Counted from the first letter of the stretch, positions 36,117-45,160 are shown. The stretch is 64,000 bases of DNA from Aquamicrobium zhengzhouense (GCF_016124105.1 NZ_JADGMQ010000006.1:1-64000), one strand, 5' to 3'. The notes: generated by a model not told the origin, from the letters alone. A program made the numbers and translations.

Positions 36117-36323
36117 ATGAGCGGACGTCGGAACATCAGGAACCAAGACGCGCCGTCCAAATGGCGTGAACGCAAGGCACTTATAGTTGCGGCAGCGATC
36201 ATCATCGCGATAACCGCCGCCTATTTCGCGTTCGACTTCGGCTTCCGCACCGCGCCCGATATCGTCAATAACGACAACATGCGCGCCGTAGACGCAGAGG
36301 AAATGCAACCTGCAGGTCAATAG
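36117..36323 (+). CDS. Small single-span membrane protein
   Basis: A 68-residue product starting MSGRRNIRNQDAP, with one membrane segment (ALIVAAAIIIAITAAYFAF) and a short outer tail. ATG 36117 is chosen because GGAG lies eight bases upstream (36107-36110). It lies between the DUF883 terminator and tRNA-Gly. No homologous function recognised. Confidence 0.6.
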   Translation: MSGRRNIRNQDAPSKWRERKALIVAAAIIIAITAAYFAFDFGFRTAPDIVNNDNMRAVDAEEMQPAGQ

Positions 36324-36361
36324 GCTGACGTGCCACAAGCTTCATTCGTGTTGAGGGGAGC

Positions 36362-36435
36362 TGGAGCGGGTGAAGGGAATCGAACCCTCGTCGTAAGCTT
36401 GGGAAGCTTCTGCTCTACCATTGAGCTACACCCGC
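36362..36435 (-). tRNA. tRNA-Gly (anticodon CCC)
   Basis: Read on the minus strand, 74 nt with encoded CCA: acceptor GCGGGTG/CACCCGC, D-arm GCTCAATGGTAGAGC, anticodon loop TTCCCAA, T-arm GGGTTCGATTCCC. The first anticodon-stem pair (G27-A43) is a mismatch; the rest pairs normally. Confidence 0.95.
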
Positions 36436-36533
36436 GCGAGCCGCATTAGTCGTTCAAGCGGCTCGGTGTTGTCAAGCAGATTGCGCGCCGGTTGCCGAAG
36501 ATCTCTACGAAATTCCGGCTTGAGCCGTGTGGT

Positions 36534-37625
36534 CTAGGTACGGAAGTGCTTGGACAGTTTGAGGCCCTGAGCCTGGTAGTTTGACTTCAGGTCAGTGCCG
36601 TAGAGGTTTTGAGGCCGGGACAGCATGTGTTCGTAGACAAGACGGCCCACGATCTGGCCGTGCTCGAGAATGAACGGGACCTCGTGGCTGCGGACTTCGA
36701 GAACCGCGCGGCTGCCAGTGCCGCCCGCCGCTGAATGGCCGAAACCCGGATCGAAGAAGCCGGCATAGTGGACGCGAAATTCGCCGACGAGTGGATCGTA
36801 CGGCGTCATCTCTGCTGCATAGTCGGGCGGCACATGAACCGCTTCACGCGAGACAAGGATGTAGAACTCGTCCGGATCAAGAATGAGTTCGCGGCGCCCG
36901 CGGACGTAAAGCGGCTCCCAAAAGTCGTGAACTTCCTGGGCGGCCCGCTTGTCGACGTCGATCACCGCAGTGTGATGTTTGCCGCGATATCCGATCAGGC
37001 CGTCGCGGTCCCCGCTGAGATCGATGGAAAGGGCGATGCCCCCATTGGTGATGCTCGGTGCCTCGGTGGCAACGAGCGTCTCGCTGTCATGCAGCGCCTG
37101 CAGTTCGTTCTCGTCCAGCAATGGCTCGCCCTTGCGGAAGCGGATTTGCGAAAGGCGCGAGCCAGGGCGGACGATGATCGGGAAAGTGCGCGGGCTGACC
37201 TCAAGGAACAGCTGTCCCTGATAGCCGGCAGGGATCTTGTCGAATTCCTGCGTCCGGTCGGCCATGACGCGCGTGAAGATGTCGAGGCGGCCGGTGGAGC
37301 TTTTCGGATTGGCCGAAGCCGAGACATCCGAAGGAAGCGCGAAGTGCTCGGTCAGCGGCACGATGTAAACGCAGCCGGTCTCAAGAACCGTGCCGGCCTC
37401 GGTCAGCTCCATCTCGTGCAGCTTCAGCCGATCGAGCTTTTCGAGAACGGTGCTGTTCGGGCCTGGAAGGAAAGACGCGCGTACACGATAGGCTTTCGTG
37501 CCAAGGCGAAGGTCCAGACTGGCAGGCTGGATCTGGTCAGCATCAAGGGCACGCGACGAGGACATGGAACCTGCGTCAAAAAGTGCAGCTATGTCGCGAT
37601 CCGGCAGAATACCCGTCTTACGCAC
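36534..37625 (-). CDS. dcd: 2'-deoxycytidine 5'-triphosphate deaminase, two-domain form
   Basis: Makes dUTP (or dUMP) from dCTP for thymidylate synthesis. The 363-residue product is about twice the usual Dcd length, with two dUTPase-like domains: the first contains QIQPASLDLRLG and SASANPKSSTGR with GYQGQLFLEVSPRTF, the second has PDYAAEMTPYDPLVGEFRVH and HYAGFFDPGFG. GTG 37625 with GAGG upstream is the start. It is divergent from metZ, an arrangement I recall from related genomes. Confidence 0.88.
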   Translation of the reverse strand: MRKTGILPDRDIAALFDAGSMSSSRALDADQIQPASLDLRLGTKAYRVRASFLPGPNSTVLEKLDRLKLHEMELTEAGTVLETGCVYIVPLTEHFALPSDVSASANPKSSTGRLDIFTRVMADRTQEFDKIPAGYQGQLFLEVSPRTFPIIVRPGSRLSQIRFRKGEPLLDENELQALHDSETLVATEAPSITNGGIALSIDLSGDRDGLIGYRGKHHTAVIDVDKRAAQEVHDFWEPLYVRGRRELILDPDEFYILVSREAVHVPPDYAAEMTPYDPLVGEFRVHYAGFFDPGFGHSAAGGTGSRAVLEVRSHEVPFILEHGQIVGRLVYEHMLSRPQNLYGTDLKSNYQAQGLKLSKHFRT

Positions 37626-37705
37626 GTCAAAACCTCATGTTTGACCGGCGAGGTTTAACGACAGCGGCGATTGACGCAAGCTCTCGTGAGGCGTAAAGCT
37701 CCGTT

Positions 37706-37763
37706 ATCCCGTGGTGATTTGCCGGTCGGCTTGCAGCCACGTTAAACAAGTCGCTAAAGGGAC
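37706..37763 (+). ncRNA. SAM-II riboswitch (metA motif)
   Basis: Matches the SAM-II consensus of alphaproteobacteria: GTGGTGATTTG, then a GGCTTGCAGCCACGTTAAA block, then AAGTCGCTAAAGG. The P1 stem pairs CGTGG at 37710-37714 with CCACG at 37737-37741, and CGGCTT at 37727-37732 can pair with AAGTCG at 37748-37753 to form the pseudoknot. It binds S-adenosylmethionine. It lies 57 bp before metZ, on its strand, the usual place. Confidence 0.92.
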
Positions 37764-37772
37764 CGATGGAGG

Positions 37773-37804
37773 AACCGGCATGCGACTTCGCGGCCGGTTT
37801 TTTT
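37773..37804 (+). terminator. Intrinsic terminator between the riboswitch and metZ
   Basis: AACCGGC (37773-37779) pairs with GCCGGTT (37793-37799), followed by a run of T's to 37804. The 5' arm ACCGGC is also complementary to GCCGGT at 37721-37726 inside the riboswitch, so an antiterminator is possible. It lies before the metZ start codon at 37820. Confidence 0.75.
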
Positions 37805-37819
37805 GTGTTCAGGTGTAAG

Positions 37820-39004
37820 ATGACCAACGAAGCGAAGCGCAATTGGAAGCCAGCCACCCAGATGGTCCACTCCGGAACCGTAAGGACGGCGTTCGGGGAG
37901 ACCTCCGAAGCGTTGTTCCTCACCCAGGGGTTCGTTTACGAAACGGCTGGTGCTGCTGAGCGACGCTTCAAGGACGAAGAGCCTGGCTTCATCTATTCGC
38001 GCTACGCAAACCCGACGGTCGACATGTTCGAAAAGCGCATGTGCGCGCTGGAGGGGGCGGAAGACGCTCGCGCAACCGCGTCGGGCATGGCGGCAGTCGC
38101 TGCTGCGCTTCTTTGTAGCGTCCAGGCAGGTGATCACGTGGTTGCTGCCCGCGCGCTGTTTGGCTCCTGTCGCTGGATCATCGAAAAGCTGATGCCGAAA
38201 TACGGCGTCGAGACGACGTTGATCGATGGCACCAAGAATGAAGAATGGGAAAAGGCAGTTCGGCCGAACACCAAGCTCTTCTTCTTTGAGAGCCCGACCA
38301 ATCCGACGCTGGAAGTGATCGATATTGCGGCCGTGGCGCGGATCGCAAACAGCATTGGCGCTCGCGTCGTTGTCGACAATGTTTTTGCGACCCCGCTTCA
38401 TCAAAAGCCGCTTGAGCTCGGTGCTCATGTGGTTGTCTATTCCGCGACCAAGCATATTGACGGTCAGGGTCGCTGCCTCGGTGGCGTGATCCTTTCCGAC
38501 AAGCAGTGGATCAATGAACAGCTGCAGGACTATTTCCGCCATACAGGACCGTCCCTGTCGCCGTTCAACGCGTGGACGCTGCTGAAGGGACTGGAGACGC
38601 TGCCGCTGCGCGTGCGCCAGCAGACTGAAAACGCCAGCCGCATCTCTGATTTCCTGGCAGAGCATCCGTCGATTGAGCGGGTGATTTATCCGGGCCGCAA
38701 GGACCATCCACAGGCAGAGCTGATCTCGCGCCAGATGAAGGGCGGATCGACGCTGATCTGCTTCGATGTGAAGGGTGGGAAGGAGGGCGCGTTCAAGTTC
38801 GCGGACGCGCTGGAGATCGTGAAGATTTCAAACAATCTGGGCGATGCAAAGAGCCTCATCACCCATCCCGGCACGACGACTCACAAGAACCTGACCGAAG
38901 AGGCCCGCGTTGCTATCGGCATCAATGGCGGCACGTTGCGCATTTCCGTCGGTCTTGAGGACGCAGACGATCTGATCGCCGACATTGAGCGCGCATTGGC
39001 TTAA
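37820..39004 (+). CDS. metZ: O-succinylhomoserine sulfhydrylase
   Basis: PLP enzyme of the Cys/Met metabolism family, 394 residues, making homocysteine from O-succinylhomoserine and sulfide. Seen are [20 protein letters not shown], the MTXXASGMAAV-type region, and the PLP lysine in [16 protein letters not shown]. The gene is under a SAM-II riboswitch plus terminator, so high SAM should turn it off. An ATG at 37820 gives the family N-terminus ([19 protein letters not shown]). Confidence 0.95.
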   Translation: MTNEAKRNWKPATQMVHSGTVRTAFGETSEALFLTQGFVYETAGAAERRFKDEEPGFIYSRYANPTVDMFEKRMCALEGAEDARATASGMAAVAAALLCSVQAGDHVVAARALFGSCRWIIEKLMPKYGVETTLIDGTKNEEWEKAVRPNTKLFFFESPTNPTLEVIDIAAVARIANSIGARVVVDNVFATPLHQKPLELGAHVVVYSATKHIDGQGRCLGGVILSDKQWINEQLQDYFRHTGPSLSPFNAWTLLKGLETLPLRVRQQTENASRISDFLAEHPSIERVIYPGRKDHPQAELISRQMKGGSTLICFDVKGGKEGAFKFADALEIVKISNNLGDAKSLITHPGTTTHKNLTEEARVAIGINGGTLRISVGLEDADDLIADIERALA

Positions 39005-39042
39005 GTCTCGATCTTAGCGCAGGCAGGCGGACAGTCAGCACC

Positions 39043-39435
39043 ATGTATCGATGCACGACACGCGACATCGAGGTTGAAGTCGAGCCATTCTATCTCCCGG
39101 ATCGTTCCGACCCCGATGAGGGTCGGTACGTCTGGGGTTATCGGGTGACGATCGTCAACAATTCCACGATGCGCATCCAGCTCATGGAGCGCTATTGGCG
39201 GATCACCGACGGGAATGGTCGTGAGGAGGAGGTGCGCGGGGAGGGCGTCGTTGGCGAACAGCCCGTGCTGGAGCCGGGCGACAGCTTTCAGTACACGTCT
39301 GGCTGCCCGCTGCGCACATCATCGGGAATCATGGTTGGTACCTACACGATGCGCGCGGATGACGGCGAGCTCTTCGAAGTCGCGATCCCGGCCTTTTCGC
39401 TTGATCTGCCAAACGCTGCACGCTCGCTGAACTAA
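39043..39435 (+). CDS. apaG: Co2+/Mg2+ efflux protein ApaG
   Basis: A 130-residue ApaG/F-box C-terminal fold protein: beta-sandwich with [32 protein letters not shown] and the conserved [21 protein letters not shown]. The cellular role is uncertain; the efflux name comes from a mutant phenotype. It follows metZ by 38 bp on the same strand. Confidence 0.95.
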   Translation: MYRCTTRDIEVEVEPFYLPDRSDPDEGRYVWGYRVTIVNNSTMRIQLMERYWRITDGNGREEEVRGEGVVGEQPVLEPGDSFQYTSGCPLRTSSGIMVGTYTMRADDGELFEVAIPAFSLDLPNAARSLN

Positions 39436-39467
39436 AGCGCGGCTAAATCCATTTTTGGAGACAAGCT

Positions 39468-39728
39468 TTAGTCTTCCGTCTGCTCGGGTTCTGGGAACAG
39501 ATCCCGATCCATCAAGGCGCGTCCGAAGCGATAGAGGATGTCAGCGGCTAGCTCGCGCCGCTCGCCAAGCAGGCGGTTATAAGATTTCCCGGCCTCGAAA
39601 TTCATTTGACGATGAGCCTGCGGATCGAGGGCATGGATCGACTTCGCCAGGCAAATGGCGATCTCGCATACCGCTTCGGCAATTTCTTCACGCATTTCCG
39701 TGCGCGTCGTGAAATTCTCGGCCATCAT
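39468..39728 (-). CDS. Small helical protein, unknown function
   Basis: An 86-residue acidic, helical protein (EEIAEAVCEIAICLAKSI, then RELAADILYRFGRALMDR). Codon choice resembles its neighbours. The ATG at 39728 follows AGGCGAG; the longer reading from 39755 uses TTG. It is convergent with apaG. Not recognised beyond being a conserved-looking hypothetical. Confidence 0.55.
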   Translation of the reverse strand: MMAENFTTRTEMREEIAEAVCEIAICLAKSIHALDPQAHRQMNFEAGKSYNRLLGERRELAADILYRFGRALMDRDLFPEPEQTED

Positions 39729-39815
39729 TGCTCGCCTGCTAAGCCCTTGGGACAAGGCGGACTCTGCACAGCAGCGGTTAACTATTCAATATTGGCTCTG
39801 ACGGCCGCGAGCCAT

Positions 39816-39980
39816 TCATCGCTCAAAAGTGCGCTCGCAACTTCCTGAAGCCCAGTCCTGGCAATTCAGGCCGGCATCCTGGGAACTGCGGATCGAGTTG
39901 TCGGAATGCTCAACGATCTCCGAAAAGCCCCAGCCAAAAGCTGCTGCACCAGCGATGATTAAAAGGATCTTCAAAGTCAT
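39816..39980 (-). CDS. Possible small exported or membrane protein
   Basis: A 54-residue frame starting MTLKILLIIAGAAAFGWGF, a typical signal or membrane anchor, followed by a polar tail with two cysteines. The ATG has a weak GGAC upstream. Plausible but not proven to be a gene. Confidence 0.4.
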   Translation of the reverse strand: MTLKILLIIAGAAAFGWGFSEIVEHSDNSIRSSQDAGLNCQDWASGSCERTFER

Positions 39981-40100
39981 TTTATGTCCGGTCTCGTGCT
40001 GGCCCACGCCGCCCGGCTGCCGCTGCTGACCATGCCCCCTCCCGGTTCACAAAAGCTTTCCGGGTATATTAACCATTCGAGGTCTGGTCTGGCCAGCACA

Positions 40101-40135
40101 AAAGGCCCTCCGTCGGCAGGTGTGCCGACGGAGGG
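40101..40135 (-). terminator. Terminator of the argD-argF-hslO operon
   Basis: A perfect 12-bp inverted repeat (CCCTCCGTCGGC / GCCGACGGAGGG, 6-base loop) eight bases past the hslO stop. On the minus strand it is followed by CCTTTTG. Confidence 0.8.
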
Positions 40136-40142
40136 TTGAGAA

Positions 40143-41132
40143 CTACTGATCTTTGTTCAGAAACTCGGCTGGATCGAAATGATAAGTCTCCGAGCAGAAT
40201 TCGCAGGAGATCTTGATGACACCTTCTTCCGCGCTTTCTTTCATCTCTTCTGCCGTGAAGCCAGCCAGAATTCCATGCAGCCGCTCACGAGAGCAAGAGC
40301 ACTCGTCACGAACCGGCGTTCCTTCGAACACGCGCACACCGTGCTCATGGAACAGCCGATACAGCAGGCGTTCCGAGCCGACGGTCGGGTCCAGAAGTTC
40401 ACTTGGTTCCACAGTTGCGACCAACGCCTGCGCTTCCGACCAGGAATCGTCTTCAACATGACCATTCTGGCCGTCGTCGCCATCTCCGCCATGAAGGTCG
40501 GGTAGACGGGCACGGTCCTGCGAGGCAGGCAGGAACTGCGTGATCAGGCCACCGGCGCGCCAGCGCGCCTCGCCGCCTTCGCCGCGGACCAACTGTCGGG
40601 CGACCGCAAGGCGAACATCGGTCGGGATCTGTTCCGACTGGCGGAAATAGATTTTCGCTGCCTCCTCAAGAGAGGTCTGGTCGAGCGGAACGATGCCCTG
40701 ATAGCGCTGCATATGCGCGCCCTGATCCACGGTCAGAGCAAGGACACCCTTACCGAGAAGGTCCTCGGTTGAGGTTCTGCCAGCCTTGATCGCCTCATCG
40801 ACGAGTTCTGCATCGTAGCTGGCATAGGCGCGCAGGGAATGCGGCGTGGAAAAATCCGCCACAAGGAGGCTGACGGGACCGTCGGAGCGAGTCTGGACGA
40901 TGAACTTGCCCTGGAATTTCAGTGAAGTACCAAGCAGCACGGTCAGCGTCATCGCTTCAGCGAGAAGGCGAGCGACGGGCTCCGGATAGTTGTGCCGCGA
41001 AAGGATCGCGTCGATGAGCCGACCAAGCTGAACCGAGCGCCCGCGTATGTCGAGCGCTTCCACAGCGAACGGTACAACATGGTCGTCGCCGGCGAATCCG
41101 AATTCGCCGAGATTTCTCTGGGTCTCAGCCAC
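40143..41132 (-). CDS. hslO: Hsp33 redox-regulated chaperone
   Basis: A 329-residue holdase activated by oxidative unfolding. The redox zinc site is complete: CSC in DECSCSRERL and CEFC in ISCEFCSETYHF near the C-terminus. Third gene of the argD-argF-hslO cluster, a conserved order in this group. The 186-bp gap after argF may hold its own promoter. Confidence 0.95.
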   Translation of the reverse strand: MAETQRNLGEFGFAGDDHVVPFAVEALDIRGRSVQLGRLIDAILSRHNYPEPVARLLAEAMTLTVLLGTSLKFQGKFIVQTRSDGPVSLLVADFSTPHSLRAYASYDAELVDEAIKAGRTSTEDLLGKGVLALTVDQGAHMQRYQGIVPLDQTSLEEAAKIYFRQSEQIPTDVRLAVARQLVRGEGGEARWRAGGLITQFLPASQDRARLPDLHGGDGDDGQNGHVEDDSWSEAQALVATVEPSELLDPTVGSERLLYRLFHEHGVRVFEGTPVRDECSCSRERLHGILAGFTAEEMKESAEEGVIKISCEFCSETYHFDPAEFLNKDQ

Positions 41133-41318
41133 TGGAATATCCTGTCAGTTGGGCCTGCGTCGCAATTTTGGGCGCGGGGTCGTTACATGCGTTTTGCGTG
41201 CAAGCGCGCCCCATTTCAAGGGGCATGCACGCGCGACCTTGCGCATCGGGTGTTCGTACACCAGACAGGCGCTCAAGATCCGGGTGAGCCGCTCAGATAG
41301 GGTCGCTCACCTTCGTGA

Positions 41319-42236
41319 TCAAGCGCGGAAGCACCAGGCGATGATTGCCTTCTGGGCATGGAGGCGGTTTTCGGCTTCGTCGAACACCACGGAGTGCGGC
41401 CCGTCGATCACCTCGTCCGTCACCTCTTCGCCGCGATGAGCAGGCAGGCAGTGCATGAAAAGCGCATCAGGCTTGGCGCGCGCCATGAGGTCTGCGTTGA
41501 CTTGATAGGGCTGGAACACGCTGTTGCCGCGCGCGCGATGCTCCTGGCCCATGGAGACCCAGGTGTCGGTCACGACGCAGTCTGCCCCTTCGACAGCGTC
41601 TTCGGCCGAGCGGGTCAACGTGATGCGAGCGCCGTTTTCCTTTGCCCAATCCAGATATTTCTGGGAGGGCTCGCTACCTTCCGGCACTGCAATATTTAGC
41701 CTGAAGTCAAAGCGAGCCGACGCCTCCATGAGGGAGTGGAGCACGTTGTTGCCGTCACCGGTCCAGGCGAAGAGCTTGTCGCGAACCGGGCCGCGATGTT
41801 CCTCGTAGGTCATGATGTCGGCCATGATCTGGCACGGATGGGTATCGTCCGTCAGGGCGTTGATGACCGGAACGGTCGCATGCTCGGCAAGCTCGAGCAG
41901 GCGGTCATGTTCCATGGTGCGGATCATGATCGCGTCGACATAGCGCGACAGGACCTTGGCGGTATCTGCAATAGTCTCCGAGCGCCCAAGCTGCATCTCG
42001 GTGCCGGTAAGCATAAGCGTCTCGCCGCCGAGCTGGCGCATGCCGACGTCAAAAGATACGCGCGTACGAGTGGACGGCTTTTCGAAGATCATCGCCAGAA
42101 CCTTGCCGGCGAGAGGTCTCGAGACCTCGCCTGCCTTCAGGCGGTGCTTTCGTGCGCAAGCATCATCGAGGATCTGGCGCAGATCTTCGGACGAAAGCGC
42201 GGACAGGTCGGTGAAATGGCGATAATCTTTGTTCAT
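41319..42236 (-). CDS. argF: Ornithine carbamoyltransferase
   Basis: Makes citrulline from ornithine and carbamoyl phosphate in arginine biosynthesis. The 305-residue product has the carbamoyl phosphate motif STRTR ([10 protein letters not shown]) and the ornithine-binding [12 protein letters not shown]. Its start overlaps the argD stop by four bases (ATGA), so translation is coupled. Confidence 0.96.
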   Translation of the reverse strand: MNKDYRHFTDLSALSSEDLRQILDDACARKHRLKAGEVSRPLAGKVLAMIFEKPSTRTRVSFDVGMRQLGGETLMLTGTEMQLGRSETIADTAKVLSRYVDAIMIRTMEHDRLLELAEHATVPVINALTDDTHPCQIMADIMTYEEHRGPVRDKLFAWTGDGNNVLHSLMEASARFDFRLNIAVPEGSEPSQKYLDWAKENGARITLTRSAEDAVEGADCVVTDTWVSMGQEHRARGNSVFQPYQVNADLMARAKPDALFMHCLPAHRGEEVTDEVIDGPHSVVFDEAENRLHAQKAIIAWCFRA

Positions 42237-43435
42237 TGTGCTGCTTCCCCCTCAGCGACAAGTTTTGTGGCTGCGCTGCGGATATTTGCAATCGCCTGAC
42301 GGATCTCGTCCTCAGTGACTGTCAGTGGCGGCAGAAGGCGAACAACATTGTCGCCCGCGGGAACTGCCAGAAGGCGCTCCTCGCGCATGGCGCCCGCTAC
42401 GGCCCCGTTCGGCATCTTGCACTTCAGGCCGAGCATCAAGCCCGAGCCGCGCACATCCTCAAAGACAGACGGGAACTCATCAACAAGCGAGGCGAGGCCC
42501 TGCTTGGCGAGATTGCCCTTTTGCTGGATGCCTTCTAGGAAGCCGTCTTCAAGAATGACGTCGAGAACGGCATTGCCGACGGCCATCGCCAGCGGATTTC
42601 CACCGAACGTCGTGCCGTGAACGCCAGCCGTCATTCCCATGGACGCCCTTTCGGTTGCAAGGCATGCGCCGAGCGGGAAGCCGCCCCCGATGCCCTTTGC
42701 GATCGCCATGATATCCGGCTGAATTGATGACCACTCATAACCATAGAGCTTGCCGGTGCGGCCAACGCCCGACTGAACTTCGTCGACGATGAGAAGCAGA
42801 CCATGCTTGTCACATAGTGCGCGCAGGTTTTCGAGGAATTTCGGTGGCAGGGGCCGAATGCCGCCTTCACCCTGGACCGGCTCGATGAGGAAGGCTGCGG
42901 TCTCTGACGTGATTGCCTTCTCGGCAGCGTCGAGATCTCCAAACGGCACTTGATCGAACCCCTCGACCTTCGGACCAAACCCTTCAAGATATTTCGGCTG
43001 GCCGCCAGCTGCGATGGTCGCCAGGGTGCGGCCGTGGAAAGCGCCTTCGAAGGTGACGATGCGGAAGCGCTCAGGCGCGCCGTTCACATAATGATAGCGA
43101 CGCGCGGTCTTGATTGCGCACTCAAGCGCCTCTGCACCCGAATTGGTGAAGAACGCGCGGTCGGCAAAGCTGGAGGCTGCAAGGCGCTCACCCAGACGGC
43201 TCTGGCCGGGGATCTCGTAGAGATTTGAAACGTGCCAGAGCTTCTGCGCCTGCTCGGTCAGAGCGGCGACAAGGTGCGGGTGCGAATGTCCAAGCGAGTT
43301 GACCGCGATGCCACCTGCGAAATCGAGGTAGCGTTCCCCGGCCTCGGTTATCAGCCAGCTGCCTTCACCTCGCTCAAATGCCAGCGGCGCTCGTGCGAAG
43401 GTTTCAAAAAGGGCCGATCCGCTCATTTCATGCAA
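42233..43435 (-). CDS. argD: Acetylornithine aminotransferase
   Basis: PLP aminotransferase of arginine biosynthesis, 400 residues. Class III features: N-terminal [41 protein letters not shown], and [21 protein letters not shown] with the PLP lysine in [13 protein letters not shown]. First gene of the operon; its promoter and a 5' hairpin lie just upstream. Confidence 0.95.
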   Translation of the reverse strand: MHEMSGSALFETFARAPLAFERGEGSWLITEAGERYLDFAGGIAVNSLGHSHPHLVAALTEQAQKLWHVSNLYEIPGQSRLGERLAASSFADRAFFTNSGAEALECAIKTARRYHYVNGAPERFRIVTFEGAFHGRTLATIAAGGQPKYLEGFGPKVEGFDQVPFGDLDAAEKAITSETAAFLIEPVQGEGGIRPLPPKFLENLRALCDKHGLLLIVDEVQSGVGRTGKLYGYEWSSIQPDIMAIAKGIGGGFPLGACLATERASMGMTAGVHGTTFGGNPLAMAVGNAVLDVILEDGFLEGIQQKGNLAKQGLASLVDEFPSVFEDVRGSGLMLGLKCKMPNGAVAGAMREERLLAVPAGDNVVRLLPPLTVTEDEIRQAIANIRSAATKLVAEGEAAQ

Positions 43436-43468
43436 CTCCGGTCGTTCCGGTCAGTGACAATAAAAATA

Positions 43469-43485
43469 GCCGCCCAAAGGGCGGC
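43469..43485 (-). other. 5'-leader hairpin of argD
   Basis: GCCGCCC-TTT-GGGCGGC followed by TATTTTTATTG on the minus strand, 33 bp before the argD start. It looks like an intrinsic terminator but starts only a few bases after the likely transcription start, too close for a normal terminator. A message-stabilising hairpin is more likely. Confidence 0.5.
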
Positions 43486-43496
43486 AAAAGCCAGCT

Positions 43497-43525
43497 TATA
43501 TCGACCTTTAAAAGAGGTGTGTCAA
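43497..43525 (-). promoter_or_regulatory. Promoter of the argD operon
   Basis: On the minus strand, TTGACA (43520-43525) and GATATA (43497-43502) are 17 bases apart. This is close to sigma-70 consensus. The start of transcription should be near 43489, just before the leader hairpin. Confidence 0.65.
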
Positions 43526-43604
43526 ATAAAACGTGCCCGGAACCTTCCGCTCCGGAACTTCACCTGCTTGGGCGGAGACCAAGTTGGGGAAAACCGTAAA
43601 AACT

Positions 43605-43754
43605 GATTCGGGCGACGAAAGGGACTCTTGTCACGGAGTCAGCCGATACTGTAGCTTGAGGGCCAGAAAAACTAGATTTCGTGCGGCGGATCTAATCACC
43701 CCGATACATATGGTGTCGAGCCGGCCTTGGCCGGGCGCTGGTGGATTCCGACTC
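43605..43754. promoter_or_regulatory. Cluster of five GANTC (CcrM) sites before gcrA
   Basis: GANTC sites at 43605, 43623, 43636, 43744 and 43750, all within 150 bp ahead of gcrA (start 43786). Random sequence would have about one per 256 bp. CcrM methylates these sites in alphaproteobacteria and GcrA works with methylated promoters, so gcrA is probably sensitive to replication-linked methylation. Seen directly; the role is inferred. Confidence 0.6.
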
Positions 43755-43785
43755 CGTCGCTAGCATGAAGCAGGAGCCTCTCCTC

Positions 43786-44298
43786 ATGAATTGGACCGAC
43801 GAACGCGTTGAACTGCTGAGGAAACTCTGGGCGGAGGGTCTGAGCGCGAGCCAGATCGCAACTCAACTTGGGGGCGTCAGCCGCAACGCTGTTATCGGCA
43901 AGGTGCACCGTCTGAAACTCTCGGGCAGGGGCCGCGCCACGGCAGCTCAGCCGCGAGCAAAGAAGGTTGCGCCAGCAGCTGCTCCGGTAAAAGTGCAGAC
44001 GCGTCCCGCAGCGCGCACGATCACGGCAACCGTAGGCGCAACTGCACTTGCAGCGCAGTTTGACGCCGAGCCGGTTGTTCATCAGGTGCTGCGCCCGATC
44101 GAGGACGTGGTTGTGCCGATTTCGCGCAACCTGTCGCTGATCGAGCTCACCGAGCGCACCTGCAAATGGCCTAACGGTGACCCGCTTCACGACGATTTCA
44201 GCTTCTGCGGAAATCAGTCGGGCGAGAGCAGCCCATATTGCGGCTATCACGCAAAGCTTGCCTATCAGCCGGCGTCGGAGCGTCGTCGCGCTCGCTAA
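43786..44298 (+). CDS. gcrA: Cell cycle regulator GcrA
   Basis: A 170-residue alphaproteobacterial transcription factor that acts with sigma-70 at CcrM-methylated promoters. The start MNWTDERVELLRKLWAEG and the DNA-binding segment SASQIATQLGGVSRNAVIGK match the family, with an Ala/Pro-rich linker and the C-terminal sigma-interacting domain (CKWPNGDP, FCGNQSGESSPYCGYHAK). ATG 43786 has CAGGAG upstream; the longer reading from 43741 does not fit the family. Confidence 0.95.
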   Translation: MNWTDERVELLRKLWAEGLSASQIATQLGGVSRNAVIGKVHRLKLSGRGRATAAQPRAKKVAPAAAPVKVQTRPAARTITATVGATALAAQFDAEPVVHQVLRPIEDVVVPISRNLSLIELTERTCKWPNGDPLHDDFSFCGNQSGESSPYCGYHAKLAYQPASERRRAR

Positions 44299-44322
44299 GT
44301 TCCGGAAAAGATACGGACCAAG

Positions 44323-44349
44323 AAAAGGGAGCTGCGGGCTCCCTTTTTT
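44323..44349 (+). terminator. Intrinsic terminator of gcrA
   Basis: AAGGGAGC / GCTCCCTT with a five-base loop, then a run of six T's, 26 bp after the gcrA stop codon. Confidence 0.9.
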
Positions 44350-44437
44350 ATTTTCGCGTTTCTACGGCCTAAGCCAGGAAATATTTGAAATGACGTTTGT
44401 CGGGCGTTACGGAAGTTAAGGTTGCGCCGTCAGGAAA

Positions 44438-45160
44438 CTATTCTTCCGGGCTTTCGCGGATGACAATTTGGTGGCTCTTGTCGACCTTGACGCGATCCAT
44501 CGGCAGCATCTCACCAGTCACCACGTGGTAGACCGTTTCGGCGATGTTGGTGGCATGGTCACCAATGCGCTCGATGTTCTTGGCGCAGAACAAGAGGTGC
44601 GTACAGGGGGAAATGTTGCGCGGATCTTCCATCATGTATGTGAGAAGTTCCCGGAAGAGGGAGGTGTACATCGCGTCGATCTCTTCGTCGCGGCTGCGCA
44701 CAAAACCAATCGTGCTGACCTCTCTCGAGGCATAAACGTCGAGCACCTGCTTTAGCTGGGTGAGGGCCAGCGTGGTCAGCGCTTCCAGGCCACGGAAAAG
44801 CTGGACAGGCTGCCGCACCTCGGTGACGGCTACGACGCGCTTGGCGATATTCTTTCCAAGATCTCCGACGCGTTCGAGGTCGGCCGCGATCTTTATCGCG
44901 CCGAGAATTTCGCGCAGATCATCCGCCATGGGCTGACGTCGGGCGATCATCAGAATCGCTTGATCGTCGATCCATCGCTGACCTTCATCAAGGGTCGCGT
45001 CGTCGGCAATGACTTTGCGCGCCAGATCCGTGTCCGCATTGACGAGCGCCGCCATGGCCTCATCGACCATGCGCTCGGCTAGTCCGCCCATCGATGCGAT
45101 GCGATTGCCGAGTTCGGCAAGTTCATGATCGTAGGCACGCACGATGTGAGGAGACAGCAT
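44438..45160 (-). CDS. phoU: Phosphate signalling protein PhoU
   Basis: A 240-residue, two-repeat helical bundle protein that links the Pst transporter with PhoR and holds the Pho response off when phosphate is plentiful. The conserved metal-site motifs are present (AADLERVGDLGKNIAKR in the first repeat, NIERIGDHATNIAETVYHV in the second). It is 69 bp downstream of phoR; pstSCAB, normally between the two, is not present in the window, and neither is phoB after phoU. Confidence 0.95.
   Translation of the reverse strand: MLSPHIVRAYDHELAELGNRIASMGGLAERMVDEAMAALVNADTDLARKVIADDATLDEGQRWIDDQAILMIARRQPMADDLREILGAIKIAADLERVGDLGKNIAKRVVAVTEVRQPVQLFRGLEALTTLALTQLKQVLDVYASREVSTIGFVRSRDEEIDAMYTSLFRELLTYMMEDPRNISPCTHLLFCAKNIERIGDHATNIAETVYHVVTGEMLPMDRVKVDKSHQIVIRESPEE

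Noticed and set aside
37766-37819. Upstream ATG-type start for metZ at 37766
   Set aside because: It would run through the terminator hairpin; the product would start with a sequence not seen in MetZ. ATG 37820 fits.
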